Shown one piece after another: positions 55,238 to 63,137 of a stretch of 64,000 nt of DNA. The notes beneath the pieces were generated by a model. The model had not been told where the DNA came from, made no database searches, and saw only the letters and a program-made list of their open reading frames with translations. Source of the DNA: an uncultured Bacilli bacterium (lineage in GTDB: Bacteria; Bacillota_I; Bacilli_A; RF39; UBA660); contig CAKOLI010000003.1 in the NCBI GenBank assembly GCA_934096265.1, positions 1 to 64,000 on the forward strand, written 5' to 3'. A program made the translations under genes and the position numbers. Position 1 is the stretch's first letter, and the number at the start of each line of letters is the position of its first letter.

Positions 55238-55744
55238 ATGGCTTTTATAAGGTATTTTATAGCTGTACCAAGAATAATATTAAATGACCAAACTTGTTCC
55301 CAAACAGATAAGTTAGTTTATGGAGTGATTAATTCTCTATCAAATAATAAGGAGTATTGCTACGCCAGTAATAGTTACTTTGCTAATACATTAAGTGTTA
55401 ACGAAAAAACAATATCTAATTCAATTAATTATTTGAAACTAAAAAAATATATAGATGTTAAATTTGTAAACGGACAACGAAGAATTTATCTTAACGAGGA
55501 TATTGTTAGTAAAGAAAATTCTAAGGTGTTAGAAAAAAATGAGAATAGAAACATAGTAAAAAATTACCAATATAAAAGAAAAGAATATACAAGAAATAAT
55601 TATAATAAAAATGATAAATATGATAAAGACACTAGTATTATTCCATATTGGATGGAGCATCCTGAAGTTTGTATAGATGATCCAGCTAGTCCAGAAGAAC
55701 AAGCATATATGGAAAATTTATTAAGTGAGTTTAAGGAGGAGTGA
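55238..55744 (+). CDS. Helix-turn-helix replication/partition-like protein
   Basis: The protein has 168 residues from the ATG at 55238 (the ATG at 55229 lies inside the GAAGGATGGG ribosome site). A winged-helix pattern, YASNSYFANTLSVNEKTISN then SINYLKLKKYI, is the DnaD/RepA-N-like arrangement found in replication initiators. The C-terminal half is a Lys/Asn/Tyr-rich linker and acidic tail. It may start replication of the excised circle; inferred from its domain type and its place in the operon. Confidence 0.6.
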   Translation: MAFIRYFIAVPRIILNDQTCSQTDKLVYGVINSLSNNKEYCYASNSYFANTLSVNEKTISNSINYLKLKKYIDVKFVNGQRRIYLNEDIVSKENSKVLEKNENRNIVKNYQYKRKEYTRNNYNKNDKYDKDTSIIPYWMEHPEVCIDDPASPEEQAYMENLLSEFKEE

Positions 55745-55803
55745 TATATGAAGAAAAAATTAGGAGGATATTCTTTATAGAAAATGGCAAAGGGGGTAAA
55801 AAA

Positions 55804-55947
55804 ATGGAGGTAAATTATAATGTAATATATGTAACAAAAGATAATAAAGAAATTGAAGAAAATAAATTAAAAGATATTATAGCAAAAAAATTACTACGAG
55901 TTATATTAGTAGAAGAAGAAAATAGTGTAGCTTTAAATAATTCGTAA
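55804..55947 (+). CDS. Small protein upstream of the second recombinase
   Basis: The protein has 47 residues from the ATG at 55804, with AAAGGGGG before it; a longer frame from a GTG at 55741 is possible. The sequence MEVNYNVIYVTKDNKEIEEN then LLRVILVEEE is small and strand/helix. Its place directly before a large serine recombinase is where a recombination directionality factor could lie. No family recognised. Confidence 0.5.
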   Translation: MEVNYNVIYVTKDNKEIEENKLKDIIAKKLLRVILVEEENSVALNNS

Positions 55948-55960
55948 AATGGTATATAAT
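55932..55960 (+). promoter_or_regulatory. Promoter of the second recombinase
   Basis: TTTAAA (55932-55937), 17 bases, TATAAT (55955-55960). The 23-base inverted-repeat copy starts eight bases downstream, at the expected transcription start. Confidence 0.6.
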
Positions 55961-55967
55961 GTCCTTG

Positions 55968-55990
55968 TAGATTTATATTTGCTACAACTA
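55968..55990 (-). repeat. 23-base inverted repeat, right copy
   Basis: Read on the minus strand it is TAGTTGTAGCAAATA followed by TAAATCTA, matching 44996-45018 at 21 of 23 positions. It sits over the start of the recombinase transcript, as an operator would. Confidence 0.7.
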
Positions 55991-56014
55991 ATCAGAATTG
56001 AGGTGTTGTAGTAA

Positions 56015-57622
56015 ATGGAAAAGGTAGGTGTATATTGTAGACTATCGGATGAGGATAGATATAAGAAAAATAAAAAAGATGATAGTGAGTCAATCGCTAA
56101 TCAAAAAAGTATGCTTTTAAAATATGCTTTGGAACAAGATTGGGAAGTTGTAGATATTTATTCAGATGATGATTATTCTGGAGCTGGAGTTGAAAGACCT
56201 GATTTTAATAGATTAATTAATGATTGTGAAAGTGGAAGAATAAATATTGTACTATGTAAAACACAAAGTAGATTTTCAAGAGATATGGAAGTAATAGAAA
56301 AATATCTTCATAACAAGTTTGTTGAATGGGGAGTTAGATTTGTAAGTATAGTTGATAATGCTGATACTAACAATGAGGCTAATAAAAAATCAAGACAAAT
56401 AAATGGGCTTGTTAATGAATGGTATTTAGAAGATTTATCTAACAATGTTAAGAAGTCATTAAAAAATAAAAGAGAAGATGGTTTATTTATGGGTAGCTTT
56501 GCACCTTATGGATATATGAAAGACCCCAATGATAAACATAAACTTATTATTGATGAGAATGTTGCTCCAGTTGTTAGAGATATATTTGAAAAATATAAAA
56601 ATGGACTAGGTTATCATAGAATATGTGTAAGTCTAAATGAAAGAAAGATATTATGTCCATCTCTTTATAAAAAATCTATTGGAAGTAATTTTGTATGTTG
56701 TAATTTTGATTATGATACAACTGGAATATGGACATCAGATACAATAGCAAGAATTCTCCGAAATGAAAGTTATATTGGAACACTAGTACAAGGTAAAAGA
56801 ACAAACATTAGTTATAAAAATCATAGGTCTAAAAAAGTGCCTAAATCGGAATGGAGTGTTACTGAAAATGCTCACGAACCAATAATTGATAATGAAACAT
56901 GGTATTTGGTTCAAAGAAGATTAAAAAATCATCATAGACCAGCAAAAGAAGATGGAAAAGTACATGTATTAAGTAGTAAAGTTTATTGTGCTGAATGTGG
57001 AAGAATCTTTATGAGAAATCAAAGTAATATCAAATGTGCTGGCGGAGTAATGGAAAAACGAGCATATCTACAATGCAAAGGAAACAAAAAATATCATACT
57101 TGTGATAATAATAGATCTATTAGATATGATATTATTGAAAACTATATACTTGATGCTATAAATGATTTATTAAAGAAATGTAATAATAAACTACTTGAAG
57201 AAGAATATAATGCAACTTTAGAAAGAGAAAATAGACAATATACATTGATTGTTAATTTAAATAAAGAAAAGGCAAATCTTGAGAAAAAGATAAATGAAAG
57301 CAAATTATATTTTAAAAATCTTTATACCGATAAATTAAAAGGTGTAATATCCGATAGCGATTTTTCAATGTTAAGAGATGAATATACAAAAGATGTTGAA
57401 TCTTATCAAAATAGACTTGAAGATATAGAAACACAACTTGAAGATACACAAGAAAGAAAAGAAAACTCTAAAGACATTGAAAGCATACTTAAAAAGTATA
57501 AACATATTAAAAAACTAACTAGAATAATTGTAGATGAGTTTATAGAAAAAATATATGTTGGTGCATTAAATAAAGAAACCAATACAAGAGAAATTAAGAT
57601 TGAGTGGAATCTTGATTTATAA
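56015..57622 (+). CDS. Large serine recombinase (site-specific integrase)
   Basis: The protein has 535 residues. The catalytic domain holds the nucleophile in YCRLSDEDR and CKTQSRFSRDMEVIEKYL. A recombinase domain follows (GYMKDPNDKHKLIIDE), then a zinc ribbon (CAECGRIF...CKGNKKYHTC), a coiled coil (~400-480) and the tail REIKIEWNLDL. It is homologous over its length to the recombinase of the 3.6 kb element, with the differences concentrated in the DNA-binding half, in keeping with its different target. It ends 32 bases before the right attachment arm. Confidence 0.95.
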   Translation: MEKVGVYCRLSDEDRYKKNKKDDSESIANQKSMLLKYALEQDWEVVDIYSDDDYSGAGVERPDFNRLINDCESGRINIVLCKTQSRFSRDMEVIEKYLHNKFVEWGVRFVSIVDNADTNNEANKKSRQINGLVNEWYLEDLSNNVKKSLKNKREDGLFMGSFAPYGYMKDPNDKHKLIIDENVAPVVRDIFEKYKNGLGYHRICVSLNERKILCPSLYKKSIGSNFVCCNFDYDTTGIWTSDTIARILRNESYIGTLVQGKRTNISYKNHRSKKVPKSEWSVTENAHEPIIDNETWYLVQRRLKNHHRPAKEDGKVHVLSSKVYCAECGRIFMRNQSNIKCAGGVMEKRAYLQCKGNKKYHTCDNNRSIRYDIIENYILDAINDLLKKCNNKLLEEEYNATLERENRQYTLIVNLNKEKANLEKKINESKLYFKNLYTDKLKGVISDSDFSMLRDEYTKDVESYQNRLEDIETQLEDTQERKENSKDIESILKKYKHIKKLTRIIVDEFIEKIYVGALNKETNTREIKIEWNLDL

Positions 57623-57654
57623 AATGTAACCTATAAAAAAGATAAATATAGTTT

Positions 57655-57677
57655 CTGGGTCAAACCGATACCAGCCA
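57655..57677. other. Right attachment site (attR) of the 12.7 kb element
   Basis: The element arm CTGGGTCAAACC runs from 57655 to the core GCCA (57674-57677), where the amidase codons resume (CAT GGA GGA). It is the inverted partner of the arm at 44963-44983. Confidence 0.75.
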
Positions 57678-57936
57678 TGGAGGAAGTGATCCTGGCGCTG
57701 TTGGAAATAATCTTAATGAGAAGGATTACAATTTGATGATATCTAAATATATGTATGATAGGTTTAGGGAGTTGGGGATTCCTGTTGTGCTTACTAGGAA
57801 TGAGGATGTTAGTTTGGCGCCGACTGAGCGTACTGATAGAGTGAAGGATGCGTTTGGGAATAATCCTAATGTGGTGGTTATTTCTAATCACTTGAATGCA
57901 GGTGGTGTGAAAGGTAAGAATGTAGGCAAAGTGTAA
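57676..57936 (+). pseudogene. N-acetylmuramoyl-L-alanine amidase, middle part, truncated again
   Basis: From 57676 the frame reads HGGSDPGAVGNNLNEKDYNL, then VLTRNEDVSLAPTERTD and VVVISNHLNAGG, the continuation of the amidase_3 domain begun at 44913. After GG (57906) it departs from the family and ends ten codons later. An amidase of this type should continue for ~80 or more residues, including the catalytic Glu. The gene is thus broken twice: once by the 12.7 kb element and again by whatever lies to the right. Confidence 0.85.
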
Positions 57937-58190
57937 TAGCGTTTTGTTTGCTTTAAAACAAAAGGATTTTGGCTCAATGTTGAAATTCTTTTTTTATGAG
58001 TTAATAACTTAAGATGGGGTGTATATTGTTAAAATGTTTATTATTATTTAAAAATATAAAAAGTTGGCGTAATAAATCGACAATACTATAAAAAAATTAC
58101 TCTAGACTGTAATAAATTAACAAAATTATGTAAACTTTAAATTAAATTAATAAATATTTATTTTAATTTTACCATATTTTCATTTTTAAC
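57937..58190. other. Gap upstream of the restriction-modification operon
   Basis: About 250 bases without a gene. TTTTGTTT/AAACAAAA pair over a short loop near 57945-57963, and AAGGATTT/AAATTCTTT followed by seven T near 57961-57998 looks like a terminator. Two near-identical 15-base segments, GTAATAAATCGACAA (~58069) and GTAATAAATTAACAA (~58109), are direct repeats and could be a regulator site. Confidence 0.5.
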
Positions 58191-58219
58191 TTGCATTTAT
58201 AATAAAAGTATCGTACAAT
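58191..58219 (+). promoter_or_regulatory. Promoter of the restriction-modification operon
   Basis: TTGCAT (58191-58196), 17 bases, TACAAT (58214-58219), upstream of the controller gene; AGAGGTG precedes the ATG. Confidence 0.6.
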
Positions 58220-58262
58220 TATATTAACATATAAGCTAATTAGTTAATACAGAGGTGATTAA

Positions 58263-58625
58263 ATGAAAAAAGATTCTTTAGGTAGATTTATTGTAAATAC
58301 AAGAGCTAAGAAAAGCATATCATCACGACAGTTGGCAATAAGTAGCGAAGTTTCAGCAGCTTATATGAATGATATTGAAAAAGGAAAGAGAGTCCCTACT
58401 TTTGATGTGCTAAAAAAAATCGGCTCAGCACTTGAGTTAAATGATGAGAACATGTACAAATTGTTAGATTTAGCCGCTAAAAGTAGTAATAATAGAGTAC
58501 CATATGATATAATAGAATATATTATGCAAAATGATTCTTTAAGAAAGTGTATTAGAGAAAAGATTAAAAACAATGATTATTCAGGATGGGAAAAAGCTTT
58601 AGAAAGCAACAAAATGGAGGAGTAA
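58263..58625 (+). CDS. XRE-family controller of the restriction-modification operon
   Basis: The protein has 120 residues. The helix-turn-helix covers LGRFIVNTRAKKSISSRQLA and VSAAYMNDIEKGKRVPT. It lies three bases before the first methyltransferase start, the place of a controller (C) protein, which typically delays restriction until methylation is complete. The C-terminal part is helical with no enzyme motif. Confidence 0.85.
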   Translation: MKKDSLGRFIVNTRAKKSISSRQLAISSEVSAAYMNDIEKGKRVPTFDVLKKIGSALELNDENMYKLLDLAAKSSNNRVPYDIIEYIMQNDSLRKCIREKIKNNDYSGWEKALESNKMEE

Positions 58626-58627
58626 TA

Positions 58628-59698
58628 ATGAGGAAGTATAATGTTTTAGATTTGTTTTGCGGTTGCGGTGGTTTGAGTAAAGGTTTTTCTTTAGCTGGAT
58701 TTAATATTGTTGGTGGTGTTGATTTTAATAAAGAAGCAATTGATACTTTTAATCAAAATTTTGTAAGTGCAAATGGAGTATTTGGAGATATATCCTGTTT
58801 GACAACTGACGATATCAAAAAAAATTTTGGAAATTTAGATTCAATAGATATAATAATAGGAGGCCCACCGTGTCAAGGCTTTTCTTCCGCTAATAGAAAT
58901 AAAAAAGAAGATGATCCAAGAAACAAACTATTTTTTGAATTTGTTAAATTTGTAGATTTAATTGAACCAAAGGCTATTGTTATAGAAAATGTACGTGGTA
59001 TAGTTACCGAAAATAGAGGTTATGCGAAAGATAGAATATATGAAATCTTTACAAAGAGGGGCTATAACGTTTCACATAAAATTTTGGATGCATCTGATTA
59101 TGGAGTTCCACAAAAGAGATTACGTAATTTCTTTGTTATAGTTAAAAATGGCACATTTAATTTTGATAATATAAAAAAAGTAAAAAATAAAGTAACAGTA
59201 AAGGATGCAATTGGCGATTTATATAATTTAGAAAATGTTCAAAGTTCAGTAATGAAAATTGATGAAAAAAACAGTTCTAAATTTTCAAAGAAAATGCATA
59301 ACAAAACCAAAGAAATTTATAATCATGAAGTTAAATATCCCACAGAAGTAGTCCAAAAAAGAATTTCATATGTAAAACAAGGCGAAAATTGGCAAGTCAT
59401 TCCTAAGGAATTATTTGCCAAGCAGAGAAATAACAGGCATTCATCAGCTTATAAGAGATTGGATGAGAAAAATGTATCGGTCACTATAGACACAGGTAAT
59501 TCTCATAGTAATTATTTTCATCCTTTGTACAATAGAATACCCACTGTTAGAGAGGCTGCTAGAATTCAATCATTTCCCGATGACTTTATCTTCATGGGAT
59601 CCAGAACTGAACAGTATAGACAGGTTGGTAATGCCGTTCCACCTCTCTTAGCAAAAGCGATAGCTCAAGAATTAATGGAGGTATTAGAAAATGAATAA
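58628..59698 (+). CDS. DNA (cytosine-5)-methyltransferase 1
   Basis: The protein has 356 residues from the ATG at 58628, right after GGAGGAGTAATA. Motif I is DLFCGCGGLSKGF, motif IV with the catalytic Cys GGPPCQGFS, motif VI ENVRG, motif VIII QKRLRNFFV, and motif X RQVGNAVPPLLAKAIA; all are present in the usual order. It would protect one strand or site of the recognition sequence. It overlaps the second methyltransferase by eight bases. It corresponds to YdiO/YdiP of BsuMI and M1/M2 of LlaJI. Confidence 0.95.
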   Translation: MRKYNVLDLFCGCGGLSKGFSLAGFNIVGGVDFNKEAIDTFNQNFVSANGVFGDISCLTTDDIKKNFGNLDSIDIIIGGPPCQGFSSANRNKKEDDPRNKLFFEFVKFVDLIEPKAIVIENVRGIVTENRGYAKDRIYEIFTKRGYNVSHKILDASDYGVPQKRLRNFFVIVKNGTFNFDNIKKVKNKVTVKDAIGDLYNLENVQSSVMKIDEKNSSKFSKKMHNKTKEIYNHEVKYPTEVVQKRISYVKQGENWQVIPKELFAKQRNNRHSSAYKRLDEKNVSVTIDTGNSHSNYFHPLYNRIPTVREAARIQSFPDDFIFMGSRTEQYRQVGNAVPPLLAKAIAQELMEVLENE

Positions 59699-60710
59699 TA
59701 AAATAATTGATTTATTTTGTGGTTGTGGTGGGCTTAGTAAAGGATTTGAAATGGCTGGATTTGAACCAGTATTAGCAATTGATTTTTGGAAAGATGCTAT
59801 TGATACTTACAATTTTAATCATAAAAAAAATGTTGGCATTTGTGAAGATGTTTCTAAACTAGATGAAACAATTTTGAAGAAAATAATGGATAAAAATAAA
59901 ATAGTAGGAATTATTGGTGGTCCACCATGTCAAGGATATAGCACGGTTGGAAAACGCAGTGTAACTGATGAAAGAAATTATTTATATTTACAATACTGTA
60001 GAATTGTAGAAACAATTAAACCAGAATTTTTTGTATTGGAAAATGTAAAAGGACTTTTAACTTTGAATAAAGGAAAATTTAAAGAAGATATAATAAGTAG
60101 ATTTTCTAAACTAGGATATGATGTTGAATATAAATTGTTAAATGCAGCAGATTATGGTGTTCCACAGAATAGAAATAGAGTTTTTTTTGTAGGAATTAAA
60201 AATAAAAAATTTGTTTTTCCAGTGATTAATCAAAAAAAAATAAGTACTTATGAGGCAATATCAGATTTATCTGAATATGAAACAAAATATAGTAAAGAGC
60301 CGCAAAGCTTATATCAAAAAAAGATGAGAAAAAGCAATGCTAAATTATATAATAACGAATTTACAGAACATACAGAGCAAACAAGAAATATCATTGATAT
60401 GATACCTGATGGTGGTAAAATTACAGATTTACCAAAAGAGTATTGGGAAGTAAGAAAATATAATAAGGCTTTTCAAAGGATGAGTTCGATATCACAATCT
60501 AATACAATTGACACAGGACACCGTAATTATTTCCATTATAAAGAAAATAGAATACCTACTGTGAGAGAGTCTGCTCGTATTCAATCATTTTCAGATGATT
60601 TTATATTTAAAGGTTCAAAAACAAGTCAATATAAACAGGTGGGGAATGCAGTTCCTCCATTAATGGCTTACGCAATTGCAAAGGCCATTAAGTCCCAAAT
60701 CGGAGGTTAG
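59691..60710 (+). CDS. DNA (cytosine-5)-methyltransferase 2
   Basis: The protein has 339 residues. DLFCGCGGLSKGF, GGPPCQGYS, ENVKG, QNRNRVFFV and KQVGNAVPPLMAYAIA are all intact. It is a paralogue of the upstream enzyme, but the target-recognition region between motifs VIII and IX is different. Two C5 enzymes with different recognition regions are expected when the recognised sequence is asymmetric (as in LlaJI) or needs methylation at two cytosines (as in BsuMI). GGAGG lies within the end of the preceding gene. Confidence 0.95.
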   Translation: MNNKIIDLFCGCGGLSKGFEMAGFEPVLAIDFWKDAIDTYNFNHKKNVGICEDVSKLDETILKKIMDKNKIVGIIGGPPCQGYSTVGKRSVTDERNYLYLQYCRIVETIKPEFFVLENVKGLLTLNKGKFKEDIISRFSKLGYDVEYKLLNAADYGVPQNRNRVFFVGIKNKKFVFPVINQKKISTYEAISDLSEYETKYSKEPQSLYQKKMRKSNAKLYNNEFTEHTEQTRNIIDMIPDGGKITDLPKEYWEVRKYNKAFQRMSSISQSNTIDTGHRNYFHYKENRIPTVRESARIQSFSDDFIFKGSKTSQYKQVGNAVPPLMAYAIAKAIKSQIGG

Positions 60711-60712
60711 AT

Positions 60713-61483
60713 ATGGAAAAAAATATTATTATGAGACAAATTTCTAATCCTGGGCTCAGTTTTACAGACAATATAAATGATAAAATAATATTAATGTCTG
60801 AAGTTATTTTTAGAAATTCAAATTTAGTAATGAACTATCAAGAATTTCAGAACTATATTATACAAAAAAATATTTTTAGTGGTTCATATATAAGATCTTT
60901 TATTCCTTTTTTATATAATTTAGGTTTAATAAATAATTATAGAGAAATAAATTTTTCTACTTTTTTTACAAAGCTAGGTCTTTCCTATATAGAAATTATA
61001 AAAACCATAAAGGTAGCTAATCATAGTAATGAAAAATTAGATGATATCAAGAAGTCTTTAAATACGATTAAAAATGATATAATTGTTTTAGGGCTATTAA
61101 ATATGAAAGATTCTATTTCTGAATACTTTGATAAATATTGTGATATTTTACAATTTATAAAGAAATATAATACAATTAATAGGGAAGAATTTAACATTTT
61201 ACAGTTTTGTAAGCAAAATCATTTAGATGATCATGAGTATATCACCAGTTATAGAGCCAATCCCGAAAATTTTAAAATAAGTATTTTAGACAATAGAAAT
61301 GAAATTGTTGATTATAGAACTAATAATGCATATAACTATTTTATTGCTTTACTATCGGAAGAACAGTGCAATTTTGTAATTAAAGCAAATCAAAATAATT
61401 ATAGACTAAATTATAATAGAATTAGCTTAATTGATAGTATTTTATCTGAAAGAGTAGCAAAGAAAGGAGAAAATCATGAGTAG
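60713..61483 (+). CDS. Restriction-associated protein at the YdiR position of BsuMI
   Basis: The protein has 256 residues and no recognised catalytic motif. It is helical and Asn/Ile/Tyr-rich, with a possible winged-helix-like N-terminal half (EFQNYIIQKNIFSGSYIRSF). GGAGG lies just before its start, and it overlaps the McrB-like gene by eight bases. In BsuMI the restriction genes are ydiR, ydiS and ydjA, of which ydiR is the one without a clear enzyme domain. Gene order suggests the same role here, perhaps in target recognition. The link is by synteny, not sequence. Confidence 0.6.
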   Translation: MEKNIIMRQISNPGLSFTDNINDKIILMSEVIFRNSNLVMNYQEFQNYIIQKNIFSGSYIRSFIPFLYNLGLINNYREINFSTFFTKLGLSYIEIIKTIKVANHSNEKLDDIKKSLNTIKNDIIVLGLLNMKDSISEYFDKYCDILQFIKKYNTINREEFNILQFCKQNHLDDHEYITSYRANPENFKISILDNRNEIVDYRTNNAYNYFIALLSEEQCNFVIKANQNNYRLNYNRISLIDSILSERVAKKGENHE

Positions 61484-63137
61484 TATAGATATAATAAATA
61501 AGGATATATCCAATTGTATTAATAAGATTAAAACCAATTTAAATATTTTAGAATTGGGAACAAAAAATGTTGATTTCGATTATATATCTGATTTTAGAAC
61601 TTATTATATAGAAAATATTGAAAAATTAAAGAAAAATTATGATTGGTCGACTGGAAGAGAAAAATTTATACAAGAATATCCGCTTAGTAGAATAAATAAT
61701 ATTAGTTTAGAAGAATATGCATTAGGTACTGATGAATACAAGGAATCTTTTTGTTATAAATTAGAATTTGGTAAATATAAGAATTTGGGAATTGGAATAG
61801 GAGGTGGTACGGCTGCAAAATATGGAATCTACAGAAAAAAAGAAACAAAAAAATATTATGGTTTAAACAATAAAGAAATAAAAAAGCCACAAGAATATTG
61901 GATTGAATTTAGAACTCAATTATATGATTTTTTAAATAATATTAATGAAGAAAAGGCATTTAATGCTAAAGAAAAATATCCGTTATTACAAGGCACATCA
62001 ATGTTGTTAACAAAATTAGCCGCTATTTATTATCCGGAACTCTTTTTGAATATTTGTTCTAAAGAAAAATTATTAGTAATTGCGAGTTATTTTTCGATTC
62101 CAATAAAGAAGAGTGATTCGCCAGAAAAAATTTCATTTGATATAAATAAATACATTAGAGATGCAATTCCGGAGGTTTGTCATAATCATCCATATTATAT
62201 AGGCGATATGTTATATAAGTATATCGATTTTGTTGAAGAAAACGATGATATTGCAACAGAAGATGCAAAGGAAATTTTAGAACCATACACTAAAACCGAT
62301 TTCTTGAATGATGTTTATATTAATGAGTCTGAATATGAAAAATTAAATAATCTTCTAAATAAGAAAAAAAATGTCATTTTAGAAGGCGCCCCTGGTGTAG
62401 GAAAAACGTTTATGGCAAAAAGATTAGCATATTCAAGAATAGGGTTTAAAGATAAGTCTAAAGTTTTAATGATTCAATTTCATCAAAGCTACTCATATGA
62501 AGATTTTATTGAAGGCATAAGACCAGTTGATGAAAGATTTACAGTTGTTAATGGAGTTTTCAAGGATTTTTGCTTAAAAGCACAAAATGATAAATCAAAT
62601 AATTATTATTGCATTATAGATGAAATAAACAGAGGTAATATTAGCAAAATTCTTGGTGAACTTATGATGTTAATTGAAACAGATAAAAGAGATAAAGAAA
62701 AACTTAAATTACCTTATTCTGGAGATGAATTCTATGTCCCTGAAAATTTATATATTATAGGAATGCTAAATACAGCTGATAGAAGTTTAGCACTGATAGA
62801 TTATGCTTTGAGAAGAAGGTTTTCTTTCTACAAAGTTGTACCTGCTTTTAATAATGAAAAATTTAAGCAATATATTGAGGAATATCTTGATAAAAGATTT
62901 GATAGATTAATTGAAGAAATTAAAAAACTTAATATTGCAATTGATGATGATGATTCGTTGGGAGATGGTTTTGAAATTGGCCACAGTTATTTTTGCCAAT
63001 TAAACCATGATTATGAAAAAGAATTGGATGATATCGTTGAATATGATATATTACCTATGTTAAGGGAATATTGGTTTGATGATAAAGCAAAATATGAAGA
63101 GTGGGAAAAAGCATTAACTGGTGTAATAAATGAATAA
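61476..63137 (+). CDS. McrB-like AAA+ GTPase restriction subunit
   Basis: The protein has 553 residues. The N-terminal ~280 would recognise DNA (YIENIEKLKKNYDWSTGREK, PLLQGTSMLLTKLAAIYYP). The AAA+ domain follows: Walker A LEGAPGVGKTFMAKRL near residue 303, Walker B CIIDEINRGNISKILGEL, and the McrB-specific MLNTADRSLALIDYALRRRF near residue 430. It corresponds to YdiS of BsuMI and R1 of LlaJI. It hydrolyses NTP and moves DNA to drive cleavage by the McrC-like subunit encoded next. Confidence 0.92.
   Translation: MSSIDIINKDISNCINKIKTNLNILELGTKNVDFDYISDFRTYYIENIEKLKKNYDWSTGREKFIQEYPLSRINNISLEEYALGTDEYKESFCYKLEFGKYKNLGIGIGGGTAAKYGIYRKKETKKYYGLNNKEIKKPQEYWIEFRTQLYDFLNNINEEKAFNAKEKYPLLQGTSMLLTKLAAIYYPELFLNICSKEKLLVIASYFSIPIKKSDSPEKISFDINKYIRDAIPEVCHNHPYYIGDMLYKYIDFVEENDDIATEDAKEILEPYTKTDFLNDVYINESEYEKLNNLLNKKKNVILEGAPGVGKTFMAKRLAYSRIGFKDKSKVLMIQFHQSYSYEDFIEGIRPVDERFTVVNGVFKDFCLKAQNDKSNNYYCIIDEINRGNISKILGELMMLIETDKRDKEKLKLPYSGDEFYVPENLYIIGMLNTADRSLALIDYALRRRFSFYKVVPAFNNEKFKQYIEEYLDKRFDRLIEEIKKLNIAIDDDDSLGDGFEIGHSYFCQLNHDYEKELDDIVEYDILPMLREYWFDDKAKYEEWEKALTGVINE

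Larger units (their letters stand above)
44959..57677. mobile_element. 12.7 kb mobilisable element inserted in the amidase gene
   Basis: The ends are defined by the split amidase: left flank GATCCTGGCCA, right flank GCCATGGAGG, sharing GCCA (44959-44962 and 57674-57677). Joining the outer flanks restores DPGHGGSDPGA in frame. Joining the inner ends gives a near-symmetrical attP beginning CTGGGT and ending ACCCAG, 21 bases either side of a CA core. Contents: VbhA-like antitoxin and Fic protein, nuclease-like gene, MobV relaxase, giant repeat/HD gene, XRE regulator, replication-type genes and serine recombinase. It has a relaxase but no conjugation apparatus, so it would depend on a helper for transfer. 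Confidence 0.9.

Noticed and set aside
55138..55287. 49-codon frame with AAGGGG upstream
   Set aside because: It overlaps the better-supported gene at 55238 by 50 bases and has no recognisable features.
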